The notes under the pieces are model-generated. The model was not told where the DNA came from, made no database searches, and saw only the letters and a list, made by a program, of their open reading frames with translations. Positions 14,229 through 22,211 of a stretch of 37,351 nucleotides of DNA are shown here, piece by piece; within the stretch, counting starts at the first letter, position 1; every line of letters begins with the position of its first letter. The translations under genes were made by a program, and so were the position numbers. Origin of the DNA: Pseudobacteroides sp035370245 (GTDB taxonomy: Bacteria; Bacillota; Clostridia; Acetivibrionales; DSM-2933); NCBI GenBank assembly GCA_035370245.1, contig DAOOVO010000036.1, positions 1 through 37,351 on the forward strand, written 5' to 3'.

Positions 14229-15818
14229 TTATAGTATATGAAAAGGATTTGGAAAAGAAAAATATATATTGATTTCTCTTTCATCTGTTATTTCTATTCT
14301 ATCTATCAGTTTAGACAGCAAAGTCTTATCCGGTCGCTCAAAATTAGCAAATTCCTTGATTTTCTCCATGTAATCCGATGTATAACAACACTTCTCCAAC
14401 GATTTCTTCTTTGTAAGAATCTCCGAATACCTCTTGACTAATATTTCCTTTTGTTCTTTATATTCCTTGGACATTTTCAAAAACATATCTTCATCTATAA
14501 TTCCCTTAACTTTATCAATGTAAAGAGCCTTTATAACACTCTCAGCCTCAATCAACATCTTATTTACAAGTTGCAATTCATTATCAATTCTTTTGTCCTT
14601 ATTTGGTCTAAAAGACTCAAATTGCTTATAAAAATCATCATTTAAAACATGTTGCGAAATCTTTTTTAATTGGTTAATGACACAGCTTTCAACAACTTCC
14701 TCTTTCATTGAATGCCTTGTACAAAGCCCTGGTCCATATTTGCTGTAGTTCATGCACATGACTATCATTTTTTTTGAGTAATTTCGCCGATATGTCATTT
14801 TTGAGCCACATTCACCACAGAATAATAGTCCGTTCAACAGGTGCGTTGCTTTTTCCCCTTTATCAAAATGAACCATCTTCCTTTTTATAAGCTCCTGAAC
14901 CGTCATAAAATCTTCCGGTGAAATAATAGGCTCATGGGTACCCTCTGCCACAATCCAATTCCTCCTGGGAATTTTCCTATACTTTTCCAGCTTATAATTA
15001 ATTTTAACCTGCCTACCCTGTGTCATATTTCCCATGTAAGAAGGATTGGTCAATATGCGGCTTATACACTCCTGAGTCCATAAATAATGCTTAGCCCGGG
15101 CATTTTTATAATTACTGTTTGTCATTTTATATTTTGCAGGACTTAGAACTTTTTCAGAGTTAAGCATTTTAACAATAGCATGCATGCTCTGACCGCTTAA
15201 ATATGAGCTATATATTCTTCTAACAACGGATGCGGCAACCTCATCGATGATAATGTTATTTTTATTGGTCGGGTCCTTTTTGTACCCGTACGGAGCAAAT
15301 GCACCGATAAACTGACCTTTCTTTCTCTTTGTATCAAGGACCGCACGAACTTTCTTTGAAATGTCCTTTGCGTACATATCGTTAATGACAGACTTAAAAG
15401 GACTCATGTCATTGTTGGCACTGCTCGCAAAAGTATCAATGCCGTCATTAAGTGCAATATATCTTACATTCCGCTGTGGAAAGTACCGCTCAATATAATT
15501 GCCTGTATCGATATAATCTCTTCCTAGCCTTGACAAGTCCTTCGTTATAACCAAGTTGATCTTTTTATTTTCAATATCCGAAATCATTCTTTTAAATGCA
15601 GGCCTGTCAAAATTTAGTCCGCTGTATCCGTCATCTATGTAAAAATCATAAATGTCCCACCCCTGTTCCAATACATAAGAAGTTATATAATCTCTTTGAT
15701 TGCTTATACTTTCGGACTGACCTGCAATTTCATCTTCCTTTGATAATCTAAGATAAATACCGACACTATAAGTCTCTGTATCATTTAATCCTCCGGAATA
15801 GTTACATCGAGCATACAT
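14229..15818 (-). CDS. large serine recombinase, TndX/TnpX type
   Basis: A 529-aa site-specific recombinase. The N-terminal resolvase domain has catalytic Ser26 in GIYLRLSKEDE and the TKDLSRLGRDY block. It is followed by the recombinase domain (AYGYKKDP..., LTNPSYMGNMTQGRQ), a zinc ribbon CGECGSKMTYRR with CMNYSKYGPGLC, and a C-terminal coiled-coil region. All parts are intact, so it is probably active. The ATG at 15818 is chosen over an upstream in-frame start because GGGGAGGAAC precedes it and it overlaps the TGA of the small gene upstream by one base, giving translational coupling. Such enzymes move integrative or mobilisable elements, but no conjugation or phage genes are seen around it. 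Confidence 0.92.
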   Translation of the reverse strand: MYARCNYSGGLNDTETYSVGIYLRLSKEDEIAGQSESISNQRDYITSYVLEQGWDIYDFYIDDGYSGLNFDRPAFKRMISDIENKKINLVITKDLSRLGRDYIDTGNYIERYFPQRNVRYIALNDGIDTFASSANNDMSPFKSVINDMYAKDISKKVRAVLDTKRKKGQFIGAFAPYGYKKDPTNKNNIIIDEVAASVVRRIYSSYLSGQSMHAIVKMLNSEKVLSPAKYKMTNSNYKNARAKHYLWTQECISRILTNPSYMGNMTQGRQVKINYKLEKYRKIPRRNWIVAEGTHEPIISPEDFMTVQELIKRKMVHFDKGEKATHLLNGLLFCGECGSKMTYRRNYSKKMIVMCMNYSKYGPGLCTRHSMKEEVVESCVINQLKKISQHVLNDDFYKQFESFRPNKDKRIDNELQLVNKMLIEAESVIKALYIDKVKGIIDEDMFLKMSKEYKEQKEILVKRYSEILTKKKSLEKCCYTSDYMEKIKEFANFERPDKTLLSKLIDRIEITDEREINIYFSFPNPFHIL

Positions 15819-15997
15819 CAAAGTTCCTCCCCTTTTGCTCCTTTTTCGATAACTGTCTCTTTGTTTGACTGCAGTATGTTTTTGTATATTATTCCGTTTT
15901 GTATCAAATTTTTTATAGAATGTTTCAGAATATCTTGGAAGGCTTCGCCTTGTTGATTGTATATGCAATTAATTTTTATTTCTTTTTCTGCAGGCAT
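15818..15997 (-). CDS. 59-aa recombinase-associated small protein
   Basis: A small ORF, MPAEKEIKINCIYN..., ending ...GAKGEEL. It starts after GGGGTG and overlaps the recombinase start as TGATG. The EIKINCIYN...GEAFQDIL pattern resembles small proteins found just before TndX-type recombinases in clostridial elements. Function is unknown; it may be a directionality or accessory factor. The coupling shows that it is translated together with the recombinase. Confidence 0.6.
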   Translation of the reverse strand: MPAEKEIKINCIYNQQGEAFQDILKHSIKNLIQNGIIYKNILQSNKETVIEKGAKGEEL

Positions 15998-16123
15998 AAA
16001 AAAACACCCCATAATATTAGTGGTTATACTAATTGTTATGCGGTATTTAGAGATTCTTGCATGTCTTTATTAAAGTATATTATACAGCATCATCCTTAAA
16101 CTCTTTTTCGAAAATCATATTAC

Positions 16124-16951
16124 TCAAATAGAATAACTGATACTTTGGGTATTGATGAGATTTAATATTTCTTCACGCATATCCTGGAAAGCTTTTGTGT
16201 AACGAGTCTTATTACCGTTTTCACCGGTAATGAAGTTGGTGAATGTGGTTCTGAATTCCTTTATGATTTTCCCGGGCCTTTTCGACATTACAAGGACTCT
16301 GGTTCCTAGAGAAAGAGCCTCATCAACATCATGAGTAATAAAAAGAACGGTCTTTCCTGTTTCCCACCATATATTCCTGACCAAATTCTGCATCTGTTCT
16401 CTTGTCAGTGCGTCCAATGCTCCAAAAGGCTCATCCATGAGCAGTACCCTGGGATTGTTCACCAACACGCGTGCTATTGAAACACGCTGTTTCATCCCGC
16501 CCGACAGCTCATAGGGTCTTTGCTTGGCAAATTCTAACAACCCAACCTTTTCCAAATATCTCTTGACTTCATTATTGTAGGATTCCTTATTTATCTTTCT
16601 CATCTTTGGCCCGAAAGCAACATTCTCTTCAACAGTCAGCCATGGATAAAGAGGAGGCTGTTGAAAGACAACCCCTCTATGCCAATCAGGCCCTTTTATG
16701 ACTTCCTTATCCATCTTTATGGTACCCTCGGTAGGTGAAATGAAGCCTGCAATTATTTTCAACAATGTGCTTTTTCCGCAGCCTGATGGACCAAGCAAGC
16801 ATACAAACTCTCCTTCAGAAATACTCAGGTTGATATTTTCCAAAGCATTCACTTCAACATTTTTACCTGACTTGTATGTAAGTGAAAGATTTTCAATTGA
16901 AATAACTTCCTCAGAGCTATCGGAAAAAAATCCATTATAAAACTGCGACAT
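16124..16951 (-). CDS. tauB: taurine/sulfonate-type ABC transporter ATP-binding protein
   Basis: A 275-aa ATPase of the nitrate/sulfonate/taurine family. Walker A is GPSGCGKST (54-62), then the Q-loop VVFQQPPLYPWLTV, signature ELSGGMKQRVSIARVL, Walker B VLLMDEPFGALDALTR and the switch FITHDVDEAL. The block DWHRGVVFQ is typical of TauB/SsuB. It energises uptake through the permease at 18110-18961 with the binding protein at 16994-18076. It is last in the operon and starts after GGAGGTGG. The substrate is assigned from the family and from the TauA-like neighbour; sulfonates are the best guess. Confidence 0.88.
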   Translation of the reverse strand: MSQFYNGFFSDSSEEVISIENLSLTYKSGKNVEVNALENINLSISEGEFVCLLGPSGCGKSTLLKIIAGFISPTEGTIKMDKEVIKGPDWHRGVVFQQPPLYPWLTVEENVAFGPKMRKINKESYNNEVKRYLEKVGLLEFAKQRPYELSGGMKQRVSIARVLVNNPRVLLMDEPFGALDALTREQMQNLVRNIWWETGKTVLFITHDVDEALSLGTRVLVMSKRPGKIIKEFRTTFTNFITGENGNKTRYTKAFQDMREEILNLINTQSISYSI

Positions 16952-16993
16952 CTACTCCACCTCCGAAATTTTCCGTTAATAAGGGCATTACAA

Positions 16994-18076
16994 TTATTTC
17001 AATGCTTCTTCAATAAATTTTGGATTTATTGCCTTCTTAAACTCTTCCAAATCGGGAGCCGTTTCTATCGATTTCTGTTCCACAAGAAAATCAGCCGTTG
17101 ACTTCAATGTTTTTGCCAGATCACCTATATTGCTGCTAGAACCGAAGTATTTGTCCGACAGCTGCTCCTTTCCGGACAACCATACCAATTCTTTTGTTTG
17201 TTTTAATGCTTCATCTTTATCAATGTTAAGTTCTTTTCCCAAAGCTTCCGCTGCTTCATCGGGATTACTGTTATACAAATCATAAGCCTTTTGCTGCAAT
17301 TTTATATACTTTACTACAATATCGGGATATTTCTCTGCAAAGCTTTTACTTACCAAGCCAAAATCAGCCGTAATAATACCTTGTTCAGCAAGTTTGCTGC
17401 TATCTGTTATTACTTTTCCGTCTTCAAGCAATTTACCTAAAGTAGGCTGCCAAACATAAGCACCGTCTATATCACCTCTCTGCCATGCTGCAAGAATATC
17501 CGGCGGTTGCATGTCAAGAATTTTAACATCCGCAGGATTTACACCTTCAAGCTTAAGTGCATTAAGGAGACTGTAGTGAGCAGTAGAAGCAAATGGTGTA
17601 GCTATCTTTTTACCTGCAAGATCTTTTATTGAATTAATATTTGAGCTGTTTTTAACTGCAAGAGACTCTGCTGCTCCAATAACATCATGTATCCAGAACA
17701 CTTCATATGCTATTCCCCTGGAAATACCTACCGAAGTTGGAGCTGAGCCTACAAGCCCGAAATCTATGCTGTTTGATGCGAAAGCTGTATTTACATCCCT
17801 TCCTGAATCGAATTGTTTGAAGTTTACTTTTACTCCTAGTTCACTTTCATACCATCCCTTTGCTTTTGCCAGTATTTCACCGTTAGGTATTACCTGAAAG
17901 CCAATATTCACCACATCGGGCTTATTTTCTTTTTGCTCACCGGATGAACCCGGAATTGAACTAGTTTCTTCAGTAGTGTTTGATGAATCTTCAGATTTTC
18001 CGCAGCCTGTCAGCTGAAATGTTAATGCTGTTATCAATGTGACTGCAAGTAATAATTTCCATATTCGTAATTTCAT
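16994..18076 (-). CDS. tauA: taurine/sulfonate-binding lipoprotein
   Basis: A 360-aa extracellular solute-binding protein. A signal peptide ends in a lipobox, LTGC, with Cys25 as lipidation site, followed by a Ser/Thr/Glu-rich linker. Blocks FDSGRDVNTAFASNSIDFGLVGSAPTSVGISRG, PFASTAHYSLLNALKLEGV and AAWQRGDIDGAYVWQPTL closely match TauA of taurine importers rather than nitrate- or thiamine-type proteins. The second Met (18076) is preferred because AGGGGA lies 8 nt upstream; the first is too close. The ligand may be taurine or another sulfonate; the sequence cannot decide. Confidence 0.87.
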   Translation of the reverse strand: MKLRIWKLLLAVTLITALTFQLTGCGKSEDSSNTTEETSSIPGSSGEQKENKPDVVNIGFQVIPNGEILAKAKGWYESELGVKVNFKQFDSGRDVNTAFASNSIDFGLVGSAPTSVGISRGIAYEVFWIHDVIGAAESLAVKNSSNINSIKDLAGKKIATPFASTAHYSLLNALKLEGVNPADVKILDMQPPDILAAWQRGDIDGAYVWQPTLGKLLEDGKVITDSSKLAEQGIITADFGLVSKSFAEKYPDIVVKYIKLQQKAYDLYNSNPDEAAEALGKELNIDKDEALKQTKELVWLSGKEQLSDKYFGSSSNIGDLAKTLKSTADFLVEQKSIETAPDLEEFKKAINPKFIEEALK

Positions 18077-18109
18077 AATCATATCCCCTTTTTTAAAAAT
18101 TTTATACTT

Positions 18110-18961
18110 CTATTCTTTACCTTTCCAAGGCACTACCTTGCTTTCAATAAATCTTATGATCCTGTCTAAAATTATTCCCGTGATTCCCATAATGAAAATA
18201 CCTACAAAAATAACATCACTCCTAAGAAATTTGCTGCCATCCAGCACCATCCACCCTATTCCGGTTACTGCTGCAACCATTTCTGCCGCTACAAGGGTTG
18301 TGTATGCCACTCCGATTCCGGTACGGATGCCTGTAAAAATATCAGGCAAACATGCCGGAAGAATCACATGTCGGAAAATCTGTCCTTTTCCCGCACCAAG
18401 AGTGTATGCTCCGTGAATATAGTCCTGTTTGATTTTCTTTACTCCTGACACGCAGGATATGTAAACGGGAGCAAAACCTGCCAGGTACAATAATGCAATT
18501 TTTGAAGGATTCTCAATTCCCATCCATAATACAAGGAGTGTATAATATCCTAAAGGAGGCAATGGCCTGTAGAATTCAACAATGGGATCTAAAATTGCTC
18601 TGATTTTTGAGTTATATCCGCTTAAGAGCCCTACGGGAATCGCAGTAACAACAACCAACAGGAAAGAGCCTATCAATCTGAACATGCTGTCTCCCAAGTG
18701 CCGTAACAGACTATTGTCCTTGTAACCGTTTTTAAGTATATCATTAAATGTGCTCCAAACTTTCTCCGGTGAAGGAATGATGACATCGGATACAACATTC
18801 AAACTGGTAATCACCTGCCAGATTATCAATAATGCGGCAAATGTACTGATTGTCAGAATTCTTTCTATAGTGATACTTGAAGCAACCAGATTCAGTATGC
18901 TTCTTCTTGATTGTTTTTCAGCTTTTTTTATTCTTAATGTGTTATCCGGCTCAAGAGACAT
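18110..18961 (-). CDS. tauC: taurine/sulfonate-type ABC transporter permease
   Basis: A 283-aa BPD-type permease with about six membrane segments. The EAA loop GAYTLGAGKGQIFRHVILPACLPDIFTGIRTGIGVAY is the contact with the ATPase. The Ile-Pro-Ser-Pro block near the N terminus (VIIPSPEKVWSTF) is characteristic of the SsuC/TauC family. The ATG at 18961 follows AGGGGTG; an in-frame GTG 12 codons upstream lacks such a site. It sits between the GNAT gene and tauA with short gaps and is part of the same transcript. Confidence 0.88.
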   Translation of the reverse strand: MSLEPDNTLRIKKAEKQSRRSILNLVASSITIERILTISTFAALLIIWQVITSLNVVSDVIIPSPEKVWSTFNDILKNGYKDNSLLRHLGDSMFRLIGSFLLVVVTAIPVGLLSGYNSKIRAILDPIVEFYRPLPPLGYYTLLVLWMGIENPSKIALLYLAGFAPVYISCVSGVKKIKQDYIHGAYTLGAGKGQIFRHVILPACLPDIFTGIRTGIGVAYTTLVAAEMVAAVTGIGWMVLDGSKFLRSDVIFVGIFIMGITGIILDRIIRFIESKVVPWKGKE

Positions 18962-18986
18962 TTCTTCACCCCTATTATGAACTGAA

Positions 18987-19523
18987 TTAAATTTCACTTT
19001 TACTTATTTTTTGATCTATGATTTCGTTATAAGTCTTGTTTTCGGAAATATTGAGGCTCATTTCCCATGTAGGCCTGTAACCCAGCTTTTCATACAGCTT
19101 TCTTGCACCACTTCCTCCGCAAATAAGCTTTGCTTCATTGACGCCCTTTTCCTTCAGCCACTCATGTATCAGCTGAAGTAATTTTGTTGATATTCCTTTT
19201 CCTCTATATTGGGGCTTTGTATAAACATCAATAATCCATCCATAATACCCCGGCTTAAACAAATAATATGGGAAATCGTTTTTCAAAAGAGCTCCGGCAA
19301 TTGCTACAGGTTCATTATTACTGTTATAGGCTATAAAATGCCTTATTCTGCCTTCATTGAATTCATTCCTATATAATTGCAGAATATTTTCGTATGCATT
19401 ATCAATCAAAGCTTCATCAGGAACACCCATCTCCTTAAAGAGCAACTTCCTAAGTTCAATTGTAAGAGGGATATCCTTTTCTTCAACAGGCAGAATTTTT
19501 ATTGATTCACTATCAGCCCCCAT
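18987..19523 (-). CDS. GNAT acetyltransferase in the tau operon
   Basis: A 178-aa GNAT protein with acetyl-CoA loop VYTKPQYRGKGISTKLL, preceded by GYYGWIIDVY, and the final GARKLYEKLGYRPTWEMSL. The ATG at 19523 follows GGAGGTG with 7 nt spacing; the ATG at 19538, which touches the PPOX stop, would place that site inside the gene. It is tightly packed between the PPOX gene and tauC, so its substrate is probably part of the imported compound's pathway, for example an amino group on a sulfonate or a product of the radical SAM enzyme. This is inference only. Confidence 0.8.
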   Translation of the reverse strand: MGADSESIKILPVEEKDIPLTIELRKLLFKEMGVPDEALIDNAYENILQLYRNEFNEGRIRHFIAYNSNNEPVAIAGALLKNDFPYYLFKPGYYGWIIDVYTKPQYRGKGISTKLLQLIHEWLKEKGVNEAKLICGGSGARKLYEKLGYRPTWEMSLNISENKTYNEIIDQKISKSEI

Positions 19524-19538
19524 ATTCAACACCTCCAT

Positions 19539-20015
19539 TTAAGAAACATAATATCTTGCAAGTCTGTCCAGATGCTTGAATATGGGTTGCCTGGATTCTT
19601 GCTCTGAAAAGCGTGCTGCATATGACTCATCTTTTAATTCTTCAGGATCTATTATGCATACAGCCGCAAGATCAACATCTCCAAGCTGTTCCCTCACATT
19701 TATATAATACTTTTCAAAAATCGGACCGCTTATTAATATCTTTTCCGGTGTCCCTTTAATCTGATAACTCTTACCGTTTTTACCCGAAATTGATATAACT
19801 ACTTTTTGGTTGAACCATAAACTTCGTGTAAAGTTCTTATAGCTTTTTGAAGATTCCAGAAGTTCCAGATATACTATCTTTCCTTCATCTGAAAATCTTA
19901 TTGACTGTTTTACAACAGCATGCGGCAAGCCGTCTTCATTCAATGTTACCAGTACTTTAACAGTATCTTTGTGATTTATTATCTCTTTTATTTCCTTATT
20001 AATTTCAGAAATCAT
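19539..20015 (-). CDS. pyridoxamine 5'-phosphate oxidase-like FMN-binding split-barrel protein
   Basis: A 158-aa PPOX-fold protein with the opening VKVLVTLNEDGLPHAVVKQSI, the sheet region YLELLESSKSYKNFTRSLWFNQKVVISI, and a long C-terminal extension ending in FKHLDRLARYYVS. The family binds FMN or F420 and often acts as a flavin reductase. Reduction or electron supply to the neighbouring radical SAM protein is a possible role (inference). It starts 31 nt after the radical SAM stop and ends directly against the GNAT gene. Confidence 0.75.
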   Translation of the reverse strand: MISEINKEIKEIINHKDTVKVLVTLNEDGLPHAVVKQSIRFSDEGKIVYLELLESSKSYKNFTRSLWFNQKVVISISGKNGKSYQIKGTPEKILISGPIFEKYYINVREQLGDVDLAAVCIIDPEELKDESYAARFSEQESRQPIFKHLDRLARYYVS

Positions 20016-20046
20016 TTGACCACCCTCCCTTCAAGGCTGTTGCTCT

Positions 20047-21303
20047 CTATAATATCCTTGTTAAATCACCGTCAGGATGATTTCCGCACCTTCTATAATC
20101 ATCAAAGTCTATTCCCAATGAATATTTTTTTCTTAACTCATGCAGCCCCTTTGCCAGTCTTACATAGTATTCCAGTGAAGCATTTTTCTGATCATGGAAG
20201 TAAGATTGAGGTCTTGGTATCCAGACCATATATATTGTAGAAACTCCTTTTGATGCCAGGTCCTCTGCTTCTTCAAGGGTATATTTCAAAGCCTCATCTT
20301 CACTTTTATAGCCATTGGGTTTGGCAAGCTCTACTCCTGCAACAATGCCTGTATTTACATTTCCTCTTCCAAAGACATCTACAGCTCTAACCAATCTGTT
20401 TTTCCATTCATTATAACCGATCCATTCCGCTTTGCCCGGACAAATCCAGTTGAACAATTCTTCGTTGAGCACCTCTATATCAGCCGTATATCCCATAAGC
20501 CCGGTCTCATCGTATAGTCTTTTAAGCTGTTTCTCTGTAAAAGCTGTGGCAATAAGCTGGCTTGGAAATTTCTTTGTTTTAAAATTTTGACCTATGTGTT
20601 TTAGCAGCTCTATGTAATATTCAACTTCTTCATCAAAAGGTTCCTTGCCCCTTGTGTCTGATCCCGCCGTAAGGCATATGCCGGAAAAACGTCCCTGCTG
20701 CTTTAATGCTTCGCCAATAACCTCTCCAACTTCTTTAGGATTTAGTTTTGCCGGAACCCCAAGCTCTGCTTTTTGATGTTTTAGATGATTTACTATGTCA
20801 CAATATTTGCAGCCATGGCCATTATCCCAGAAGTGGCAGTAACTTGAAGGCATTACCTGAAGTCTCTGAGGACGTGCTGTAACAATATGCTCCATGGGCT
20901 TTCCCGAAGCAGTCTTCTTACCGTAAAAATCGGGTTTAGGCCAGAATTCAACTTCTTCTATCACCTTTCCATTATCTTTGAGAACCAACCTGTCATCCTC
21001 GTAATCAACAACATATGGATTATTTTCCAATGGAGTGGGGTCCGTCAGTACCGTAGTTCCATCTCTCAATATCAGTGATTCCGGCAAAGGTGTAAGCTTG
21101 TTGTCCCTTGAACCGAACAAAGCCGCTCCCCTTATCTGGTGTTTGGAAGGGTCAAGCTTTTCCAATGCTTTATCCGTGTAATGAACACCTCTTCTTTGAA
21201 CATCAATTTTTATTATTATCAATCGAGGTATATCGGTATATTTTTCAACTACTTCATCCAATGTTAAATCTTTATTGATTATAGAAGCATAATTTACAGT
21301 CAT
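20047..21303 (-). CDS. radical SAM protein with unusual CX8CX2C motif
   Basis: A 418-aa protein with a cysteine cluster at Cys156, Cys165 and Cys168 in YCHFWDNGHGCKYCD. This is CX8CX2C, unlike the standard CX3CX2C. It is followed by LTAGSDTRGKEPFDEEVEYYIELLKHIG and NTGIVAGVELAKPNGYKSEDEALKYT, which resemble radical SAM core strands of the biotin/lipoyl-synthase type. It is therefore predicted to bind a [4Fe-4S] cluster and S-adenosylmethionine. The first 140 residues are a separate N-terminal region I do not recognise. It is the first gene of the tau operon, where a desulfonating or modifying enzyme would be expected. The ATG at 21303 follows GGAGGA. Its leader carries element C and a terminator. 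Confidence 0.75.
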   Translation of the reverse strand: MTVNYASIINKDLTLDEVVEKYTDIPRLIIIKIDVQRRGVHYTDKALEKLDPSKHQIRGAALFGSRDNKLTPLPESLILRDGTTVLTDPTPLENNPYVVDYEDDRLVLKDNGKVIEEVEFWPKPDFYGKKTASGKPMEHIVTARPQRLQVMPSSYCHFWDNGHGCKYCDIVNHLKHQKAELGVPAKLNPKEVGEVIGEALKQQGRFSGICLTAGSDTRGKEPFDEEVEYYIELLKHIGQNFKTKKFPSQLIATAFTEKQLKRLYDETGLMGYTADIEVLNEELFNWICPGKAEWIGYNEWKNRLVRAVDVFGRGNVNTGIVAGVELAKPNGYKSEDEALKYTLEEAEDLASKGVSTIYMVWIPRPQSYFHDQKNASLEYYVRLAKGLHELRKKYSLGIDFDDYRRCGNHPDGDLTRIL

Positions 21304-21327
21304 TTTTATTCCTCCTGTTTTTATACT

Positions 21328-21373
21328 AAAAGGCCGAACCAATATACTCCCCTTTAAGAGGATTGGTCCGGTC
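21328..21373 (-). terminator. attenuator terminator before the radical SAM/tau operon
   Basis: On the minus strand the arms at 21373-21362 and 21343-21332 pair over 12 positions with one mismatch (core ACCAAT with ATTGGT plus GC-rich ends), followed by TTTTAG. It ends 25 nt before the start codon of the first gene. Its 5' arm overlaps element C. Confidence 0.75.
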
Positions 21374-21392
21374 TCCAGTATTTCCGGTCAAC
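21371..21392 (-). promoter_or_regulatory. recurrent antiterminator-like RNA element, copy C (tau operon)
   Basis: The minus strand reads GTTGA, CCGG, loop AAATA, CTGG, AGAC. The inner stem is C-G, C-G, G-U, G-C. The outer helix extends as CTGGT with ACCGG, using the bases that start the terminator stem. The leader is longer (about 125 nt before the element) and contains another hairpin, CCCACATC with GATGTGGG, at 21489-21469. Confidence 0.65.
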
Positions 21393-21522
21393 CAGTAATA
21401 TATTGAGGTATACAACAAACTAATGTTAGTTTTCGTATCGATTTACTAGGTTTTGAGATATTTTTTATCCCACATCTTCTCGATGTGGGTCCACCAATAC
21501 ATTCTTTATTTTATTTAAATAT

Positions 21523-21551
21523 ATTCTAATATCAGCGGAATCATTTGTCAA
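21523..21551 (-). promoter_or_regulatory. promoter of the radical SAM/tau operon
   Basis: Minus-strand TTGACA (21551-21546), 17-nt spacer, TAGAAT (21528-21523). It lies about 60 nt downstream of the preceding gene's stop. Confidence 0.7.
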
Positions 21552-21610
21552 TAGATTACTAAAATTTTTCCTATAGGATTAGTTGTATTTGCATCTATCT
21601 AACTATTCGT

Positions 21611-22174
21611 CTAATTAATTCGTTTCCCATCACTATTCAATATATAAAGCTCATTATTCCAATCCTTAACACTAATTTTATTTTCCTTTACTTCAAAGTT
21701 ATTAATGCCATCATCTGAAGCAACAAATATATCCTTACCGTAATATTTCCACAAAATATTTCCTCTTACATCTATACATGTTACAGATAATTCACCATGT
21801 ATAACAATGTTATCTATAAGTCTAAAAATTCCAAAGCAACAACTATCGTCTCCTTGAACTACCCATTTCATAGTTAAATCAGGAACTTGAATACAATAAA
21901 CAGCTGATCCGACAGCTACAAAAAGCATTTGCCCGTTTAAAACATAAGAATTCTGATTAATTCTTGTTGTACTGCCACTACCAAGAAACACAACACTTTT
22001 TATAAGCTCCTCATTTTTCAAAATTCTAATACCGCATTTACTGCTGTAAAAGTGCTCTTTTTCCTTTGTATCAAAGATTTCACAGTCATATTTATTTTTA
22101 TTGTCAGTTGAATTCAAACTATACATTTCATCATTAAAAATTTCTATTTTATATTCCATGTAACTCAAATTCAT
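21611..22174 (-). CDS. hypothetical protein with beta-propeller-like repeats
   Basis: A 187-aa soluble protein with no signal peptide. It contains recurring beta-blade-like stretches, LFVAVGSAVYCIQVPDLTMKW, TCIDVRGNILWKYYGKDIFVASDDG and VKDWNNELYILNSDGKRI, similar to PQQ/WD-like propeller repeats, although the protein is too short for a full propeller. It follows the DUF4261-type gene by 37 nt on the same strand and starts after AAGGGG. The family function is unknown; such propeller-like proteins sometimes act as immunity proteins, but nothing here proves that. Confidence 0.55.
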   Translation of the reverse strand: MNLSYMEYKIEIFNDEMYSLNSTDNKNKYDCEIFDTKEKEHFYSSKCGIRILKNEELIKSVVFLGSGSTTRINQNSYVLNGQMLFVAVGSAVYCIQVPDLTMKWVVQGDDSCCFGIFRLIDNIVIHGELSVTCIDVRGNILWKYYGKDIFVASDDGINNFEVKENKISVKDWNNELYILNSDGKRIN

Positions 22175-22211
22175 TTAAATTCCCCTTGTATTCACACATA
22201 ACTTACGCTGA

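Noticed and set aside
15819..15968. N-terminal extension of the first serine recombinase
   Set aside because: The extra 50 residues overlap the small coupled gene in another frame and lack a ribosome binding site. The ATG at 15818 has a strong one.
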